Source of the DNA: Candidatus Hermodarchaeota archaeon | GTDB lineage: Archaea; Asgardarchaeota; Hermodarchaeia; Hermodarchaeales; Hermodarchaeaceae | DNA: 9,534 nt | Direction of reading: 5' to 3' | Assembly (NCBI GenBank): GCA_016840185.1 | Contig: JAEOSV010000005.1 | Span: 1 to 9,534, forward strand | In this document: one piece after another, positions 6,571-9,534 of the stretch | How the letters are laid out: each line of letters opens with the position of its first letter | How positions within the stretch are numbered: position 1 is the stretch's first letter | The notes under the pieces: model-generated | Told to the model about the DNA's origin: nothing | Databases searched by the model: none | Seen by the model: only the letters and a program-made list of their open reading frames with translations | Made by a program: the position numbers and the translations under genes

Positions 6571-6597
6571 GCTAATAAAACGAGGGCGTTTCTTAGC
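6571..6597. repeat. Interrupted palindrome abutting the radical SAM promoter
   Basis: GCTAA (6571-6575) pairs with TTAGC (6593-6597) and AAACG (6578-6582) pairs with CGTTT (6587-6591), around an AGGG loop with a small 2x1 mismatch. That gives ten pairs in 27 nt. The repeat begins six bases upstream of the TATA box, immediately behind the TFB-recognition region. This is where archaeal activators or repressors commonly bind. It lies outside the predicted transcript, so an operator is likelier than an RNA hairpin. Confidence 0.45.
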
Positions 6598-6631
6598 ATC
6601 AAAGTTATTTTTGTTTTCCTTTAGCTCTGGC

Positions 6632-6729
6632 GGCATGCCTGTTGATTAGAAGAGTTGCTCGTTAGCAACCAATTGTGGATTTCTTCTAGCTGTCATAGAA
6701 GAGGCGAGTTCAGCGATTATGCCTTTTTT
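6632..6729 (+). ncRNA. Candidate structured RNA in the 6536-6916 gene-free stretch
   Basis: GGCAT (6632-6636) can pair with ATGCC (6719-6723), which is followed at once by six T. Inside this closing stem are a perfect 6-bp hairpin GTTGCT/AGCAAC with CGTT loop (6654-6669) and a 7-bp hairpin TCTTCTA/TAGAAGA with 7-nt loop (6682-6702). A closed domain with two arms ending in a T-run resembles a small RNA with a U-tract terminator. No good TATA box is visible at the expected distance, and no C/D, H/ACA or riboswitch signature was found. Two overlapping short frames (65 and 71 codons on opposite strands) cross the region; the minus-strand one has a GAGG near its ATG at 6841-6843 but no recognisable features. 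Confidence 0.2.
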
Positions 6730-6886
6730 AAAACCTCCGAACCCTGTGAAATGCTCGCAAAAAATCAGTTGAAGGGTATCAAACATGAAGACCACAAGCG
6801 TTTCAGCTTGAAATCTAGCACTCCTCAACATAAATCTACTCATTTAACCTCACACTCTAAAGTCCATTAAGGTGTTAAATTTATGT

Positions 6887-6895
6887 AATTTAATA
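6887..6895 (+). promoter_or_regulatory. TATA box of the SurE gene
   Basis: AATTTAATA at 6887-6895 is centred 26 bp before the ATG at 6917 and is followed by a T-rich run. No ribosome site precedes the ATG, so the message is probably leaderless. Confidence 0.55.
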
Positions 6896-6916
6896 CTCTT
6901 TTTTTACTAGTTTGAC

Positions 6917-7768
6917 ATGGTACAACGGCGTAGAAACAAATGGAAAAAGAAGGCGTTATCCAAATTGACAACTCATTCGCATATCTTTTACACAAATGAC
7001 GATAGTGCCCGTTCCCCCGCACTTCGGTATTTCATCAAAGAGTTAATGCCACATTACAAACTAACTGTCGTTGTGCCAGATCGTCCCCGAAGTGGAATAT
7101 CGAAGGCAATCTCATTTAGTAAACCAATAAGGTTCACTCAAGGGCCAGCTATTGATACACAACCCATTATCGAAACTTCAGGTACTCCAGGAGACGCAAT
7201 TACCTGGTGCCGTACATATTCCCCAGATGTCGATTTAGTGATATCAGGTCCCAATCTGGGATTAAATGTTAGCGCACACAGTATTCTGACGAGTGGCACC
7301 GTAGGAGCGGCTATTGAGGCATCACTCTGGAAAATCCCTGCCATCGCGTTTTCCATCGACACACCCAGCAATACATGGTTCATTCCTCAAGATTCGGGTG
7401 CAAATTATCAAGAAGCAGCTCAACACACTCGTGCGATTATTAATCATGTCTTAACGCAGGGACTACCAACTGGAATCGACTTTCTCAATGTCAGCTTTCC
7501 TTCTAATGTAGACGTTAACACGCCCATCGTTGTTGCAAAACCCCAACGAGTTCGTTTCAATAATCAACTGAAACCTCGGACAGATCCTCATGGAATGGAA
7601 TACCATTGGATACATGGAACAGAGAAACCACAACCAACCAAGACAAATGATGTTTACTTGTCCGTAAAAGATAAGAAAATCGTCATCAGCCCAATTTGTA
7701 TTGCTCTCTCAGATGACAAGCTCATCAAAACGACACAAAACTATTTACAACCCCTATTGAAGCGGTAA
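6917..7768 (+). CDS. surE: SurE-family 5'/3'-nucleotidase (survival protein)
   Basis: The product has 283 residues. SurE is a metal-dependent phosphatase that removes phosphate from nucleoside monophosphates. Seen here are the N-terminal metal motif YTNDDS (25-30, Asp28-Asp29), the PDRPRSGISKAIS loop with Ser59 (family RSGxS), and SGPNLGLNVS (110-119) with Asn113, followed by LTSGTVGAAIEASLWKIPAIAFS (124-146), the family's SGTVGAAxEG core. All four expected metal ligands (Asp, Asp, Ser, Asn) are therefore present. The N-terminus carries an unusual ~20-residue basic extension (RRRNKWKKK), absent from typical SurE, which starts a few residues before NDD; Met1 is supported by a TATA box 26 bp upstream. 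The C-terminal ~60 residues, used for oligomerisation in the family, are less recognisable. Confidence 0.88.
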   Translation: MVQRRRNKWKKKALSKLTTHSHIFYTNDDSARSPALRYFIKELMPHYKLTVVVPDRPRSGISKAISFSKPIRFTQGPAIDTQPIIETSGTPGDAITWCRTYSPDVDLVISGPNLGLNVSAHSILTSGTVGAAIEASLWKIPAIAFSIDTPSNTWFIPQDSGANYQEAAQHTRAIINHVLTQGLPTGIDFLNVSFPSNVDVNTPIVVAKPQRVRFNNQLKPRTDPHGMEYHWIHGTEKPQPTKTNDVYLSVKDKKIVISPICIALSDDKLIKTTQNYLQPLLKR

Positions 7769-7837
7769 AGCATGAGATACGTTTCGATGACGAATCCCGC
7801 AAATTCATAATTCTTGTGAACCCAAAAAGACAAGCGC

Positions 7838-7845
7838 TTTTATAA
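7838..7845 (+). promoter_or_regulatory. TATA box deciding the hexuloisomerase start
   Basis: TTTATAAG at 7838-7845 is a strong TATA box, overlapped on its upstream side by the palindrome AAGCGCTT (7832-7839). Its centre lies 26.5 bp from the GTG at 7868, matching the spacing at the radical SAM and SurE genes. This points to a leaderless GTG start and rules out the TTG at 7856, which would lie upstream of the transcript. Confidence 0.58.
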
Positions 7846-7867
7846 GAGAACACCTTTGTGGGCATCG

Positions 7868-8500
7868 GTGACCCACTCCTTGCCAACTAAAGCGGGAACC
7901 CAGAAAGATGGCACATTTCTTCGAGCGATGCAACTCATCACTGACAACCTTCAGAAGAACATCGACTTCCTCCGAAAACACAAGGGAAGTGTCTCAAAAT
8001 TTGTGGACGCCATTGAAAAAACCATACGAGAGGGACATTGCATATTCGTTGTAGGCAGTGGTCGTTCGGCAATGGTCGGTCAAATGTTCCAAACCAGATT
8101 AGAGCATCTGAACGTCCCCGTCTATTTCATCACAAATAGCCGCTCAGTTCCACACCTCGATAAGGGCGATTTGATTCTCGTAATCTCGGGAAGTGGTCGG
8201 ACATCAATTGTCAAAGCCATAATTGAAAGTTATCTTGACCAGAACCCCCACGTCATCTCGATTACCAGTTACCCCCAAAGCTGGATTGGTCGGATGAGCG
8301 ATTTAGTCGTTAAGCTCCAAGGGCGAACCAAAATTGACTTGGCTCGGAAAGAAAAGGGTGAAGATGCGAGTCTTACACCGGAAGGAACACAATTTGAAAT
8401 CGCTGCAGCAGTGTTCTTAGATGGAGTCATAGCAGAATTAGTCAAGCGATTTAACAAAACTCATGAGGACTTGATAGCAGCCCATTCCCAAAGCACCTAA
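7868..8500 (+). CDS. SIS-domain protein, probable 6-phospho-3-hexuloisomerase
   Basis: The product has 210 residues from the GTG indicated by the TATA box; an internal ATG at 7928 would give 190 residues, nearer the family's usual length. The SIS sugar-isomerase fold is shown by VVGSGRSAMVGQMFQTRLEHL (61-81), the LVISGSGRTSIV phosphosugar loop (104-115) and PEGTQFEIAAAVFLDGVIAEL (171-191). The last two match archaeal hexuloisomerases (GxGRS...RLxHLG, SGSGxT, PxGTxFE...FLDxxIAEL). The enzyme interconverts 3-hexulose-6-phosphate and fructose-6-phosphate; with hexulose-6-phosphate synthase it makes ribulose-5-phosphate in archaea lacking the oxidative pentose pathway. No synthase gene is next to it. 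Other SIS phosphosugar isomerases remain possible, since Asp/Glu substitutions alter the usual PLGT. Confidence 0.8.
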   Translation: MTHSLPTKAGTQKDGTFLRAMQLITDNLQKNIDFLRKHKGSVSKFVDAIEKTIREGHCIFVVGSGRSAMVGQMFQTRLEHLNVPVYFITNSRSVPHLDKGDLILVISGSGRTSIVKAIIESYLDQNPHVISITSYPQSWIGRMSDLVVKLQGRTKIDLARKEKGEDASLTPEGTQFEIAAAVFLDGVIAELVKRFNKTHEDLIAAHSQST

Positions 8501-8509
8501 CAGAATTTT

Positions 8510-8529
8510 GAGTTGTATCGAATCAACTC
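8510..8529. repeat. Inverted repeat after the hexuloisomerase gene
   Basis: GAGTTG (8510-8515) and CAACTC (8524-8529) flank an 8-nt loop, 9 bp after the stop codon. There is no T-run behind it, so it is either a processing/termination hairpin or an operator ~22 bp upstream of the next gene's TATA-like box. Confidence 0.3.
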
Positions 8530-8551
8530 CCAATGATTCCGCGATTACGAA

Positions 8552-8589
8552 ACATATTTGAACGATTGGGGGGGCAACATCAACTCGAG
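8552..8589 (+). promoter_or_regulatory. Promoter and ribosome site fixing the start at 8600
   Basis: ACATATTT (about 8552-8559) is TATA-like and predicts transcription from ~8581. GAGG at 8586-8589 is then 10 nt before the GTG at 8600-8602. This favours 8600 over the in-frame TTG at 8558, which would lie within or upstream of the promoter. Confidence 0.45.
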
Positions 8590-8599
8590 GCGACGACTC

Positions 8600-9316
8600 G
8601 TGTCAACCAAATATCAATGTCCGCTCTTTGTATGGAAAACGGGCAAGCTTCTAGCTAATATTCACCAAGCTTTGACTGATAAATGGGAAGTGCATATGCA
8701 CCCGATTGGTGAAATGGTTGAGATGCGCATTAGTGCTGGGCAAAATATTGAGCCCCTCACATTGAATCTCTATGTTTCCACCGGAAAAGCCCTATGGGCT
8801 TACATTGACCTCCCCGTCATTTCGACCCAGATTGATTTACTCAAAGAGGTTATCGACCAACTGAAAACGAAAACCGAAGCCAAGCTAGGACCTTCAAAAC
8901 GTCGTGTGAAATTCAAGTACGATGGTGAATCCATTGAAACTGAAACAACCACCGCTGAAGTGTATAGCTGGACATTACACTATGGCCTTCGATATTCGCT
9001 TCAATCTGTCACACGATTCTTAACAGCTCTTGATGCTGCAATCAGGGAGCATGGTGGTCAAGGACTGGAAGGAAATGAATTTTTTGTGACCTACCGTGAT
9101 GGAAACCTTCAACTGCAGGAACCTTCCCTAAGCTTCGTGTTGGTCTCAGCTTGGGGCTATTACAGTGCGTTTCTTTATCTTGGAGAAGGCGATTTGGAAA
9201 TTCAAGTTTGTGACGAGGAGAAAGAAACATTCCCCGCTGACGAATTTGATAAGGTAGTAGCGACAGCTAAGGACCTCTTTGAATCAGATAAAGAAATCAT
9301 CCTCAAAGATGCTTGA
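8600..9316 (+). CDS. Uncharacterised soluble protein (238 residues)
   Basis: I do not recognise this family. From the GTG at 8600 the protein starts MSTKYQCPLFVWKTGKLL and has no signal peptide or membrane segment. It alternates predicted strands and amphipathic helices: a strand-rich first part (WEVHMHP, VEMRIS, LTLNLYVSTGKALWAYIDLP), a helix with KEVIDQLKTKTEAKLGPSKRR (about 81-101), a second strand-and-helix block (LHYGLRYSLQSVTRFLTALDAAI, then FFVTYRDGNLQL, FVLVSAWGYYSAFLYLGEG, LEIQVCDEE) and an acidic tail. Two helix-plus-strands blocks of similar size suggest an internal duplication, though I could not align them. Only two cysteines are present and no catalytic motif is evident. It is 23 bp from the ECF-S-like gene and probably in its operon. 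Confidence 0.72.
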   Translation: MSTKYQCPLFVWKTGKLLANIHQALTDKWEVHMHPIGEMVEMRISAGQNIEPLTLNLYVSTGKALWAYIDLPVISTQIDLLKEVIDQLKTKTEAKLGPSKRRVKFKYDGESIETETTTAEVYSWTLHYGLRYSLQSVTRFLTALDAAIREHGGQGLEGNEFFVTYRDGNLQLQEPSLSFVLVSAWGYYSAFLYLGEGDLEIQVCDEEKETFPADEFDKVVATAKDLFESDKEIILKDA

Positions 9317-9339
9317 TTGCCTTCGATGGGGGGTAACTC

Positions 9340-9534
9340 GTGGCTTCACCGAATCCGACCCTTCAACCAGTTAATAAGGGCACCTTTCCATTCTCACTTT
9401 GGATTGCCATTCTAGCATTATTTTCAGCAGTGGGCATTGTACTTCGTCAAGTCGCTATCCCTACGTTTTCCCTGTATGTCACAATAACCCCAGGTTTTGT
9501 AATACCACTTCTTGCAGGAATTGTGTTAGGTCCC
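9340..9534 (+). CDS. Membrane protein, likely ECF transporter S component (N-terminal fragment)
   Basis: Sixty-five codons are open from GTG (9340-9342) to the window edge. A G-run at 9328-9333 lies 6 nt before the GTG as ribosome site. The N-terminus is short and polar, followed by a hydrophobic segment SLWIAILALFSAVGIVLRQV, then IPTFSLYVTITPGFVIPLLAGIVLGP. This opening (first helix ending in VLR, a Pro-rich turn, then TITPGF...LLAGIVLGP) resembles S components of energy-coupling-factor transporters, which bind vitamins or metals in the membrane and work with shared ATPase and T subunits. The ligand cannot be told from this fragment, and no ATPase gene is in view. The gene probably shares a transcript with the upstream unknown gene. 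Confidence 0.6.
   Translation, partial: MASPNPTLQPVNKGTFPFSLWIAILALFSAVGIVLRQVAIPTFSLYVTITPGFVIPLLAGIVLGP

Noticed and set aside
6646..6870. Overlapping 65-codon (minus) and 71-codon (plus) frames between the radical SAM and SurE genes
   Set aside because: Neither has a recognisable domain or convincing codon pattern. The minus one has a weak GAGG before its ATG, so it is not excluded, but support is too thin to call.
7856..7867. TTG start of the hexuloisomerase
   Set aside because: It lies only ~14 bp from the TATA centre, upstream of the expected transcription start; the GTG at 7868 fits.
8558..8599. TTG start of the uncharacterised 238-residue protein
   Set aside because: The TTG overlaps the TATA-like box, and the first 14 codons (DWGGNINSRRR) lack a protein-like pattern; GTG 8600 has a ribosome site.
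1..9534. tRNA, rRNA, CRISPR array, insertion sequence or integration site
   Set aside because: No T-arm (GGTTCRA) with matching acceptor ends, no regularly spaced direct repeats, and no transposase or terminal inverted repeats were found by eye.

Overview
The window most likely comes from an Asgard archaeon, possibly a Heimdallarchaeia-like lineage (an inference from gene content). The archaeal signals are TATA-box promoters about 26 bp from start codons (several genes look leaderless), an isopentenyl phosphate kinase, a stand-alone SurE, a 6-phospho-3-hexuloisomerase and a radical SAM/SPASM protein. The Asgard signal is a canonical Ras/Rab-superfamily small GTPase with all five G boxes. By eye, base composition is moderate, somewhat below 50% GC. 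No rRNA, recognisable tRNA, insertion sequence or CRISPR array was seen.

Layout. 1-158 (+): C-terminal end of a carbon-nitrogen hydrolase (nitrilase superfamily). 177-2242 (-): a probable two-gene unit, with an isopentenyl phosphate kinase (IPK) carrying a ~170-residue N-terminal extra domain, then a metallo-beta-lactamase-fold protein whose metal ligands are largely replaced. 2243-2514: divergent promoter region with an 8-bp inverted repeat. 2515-3090 (+): small GTPase. 3352-4395 (+): polytopic membrane protein with a C-terminal zinc ribbon. 4398-5015 (-): a protein resembling a RecA/RadB core but without a Walker A loop, convergent with the membrane protein and 2 bp from it. 5104-5484 (+): coding-like but broken frames, probably a decayed gene. 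5507-6535 (-): radical SAM protein with a SPASM-like cysteine cluster, whose promoter is abutted by a 10-bp interrupted palindrome. 6536-6916: non-coding stretch with nested hairpins ending in a T-run, a weak RNA-gene candidate. 6917-7768 (+): SurE nucleotidase. 7868-8500 (+): SIS-domain hexuloisomerase. 8600-9316 (+): unrecognised protein. 9340-9534 (+): start of a membrane protein resembling the substrate-binding (S) component of an ECF vitamin transporter, cut by the window edge.

How the genes fit together. There is no single pathway. IPK belongs to the archaeal alternative mevalonate route that makes isopentenyl diphosphate for membrane lipids. Hexuloisomerase and SurE belong to sugar-phosphate and nucleotide metabolism. 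The GTPase and the zinc-ribbon membrane protein are adjacent and co-directed but have separate promoters, so a functional link is only a suggestion. The unrecognised 238-residue protein and the ECF-S-like gene are 23 bp apart and probably co-transcribed. The most unusual items are the IPK fusion, the Walker-A-less RecA-like protein, the metal-site-poor MBL protein, the broken gene at 5104-5484 and the palindromic sites next to promoters.
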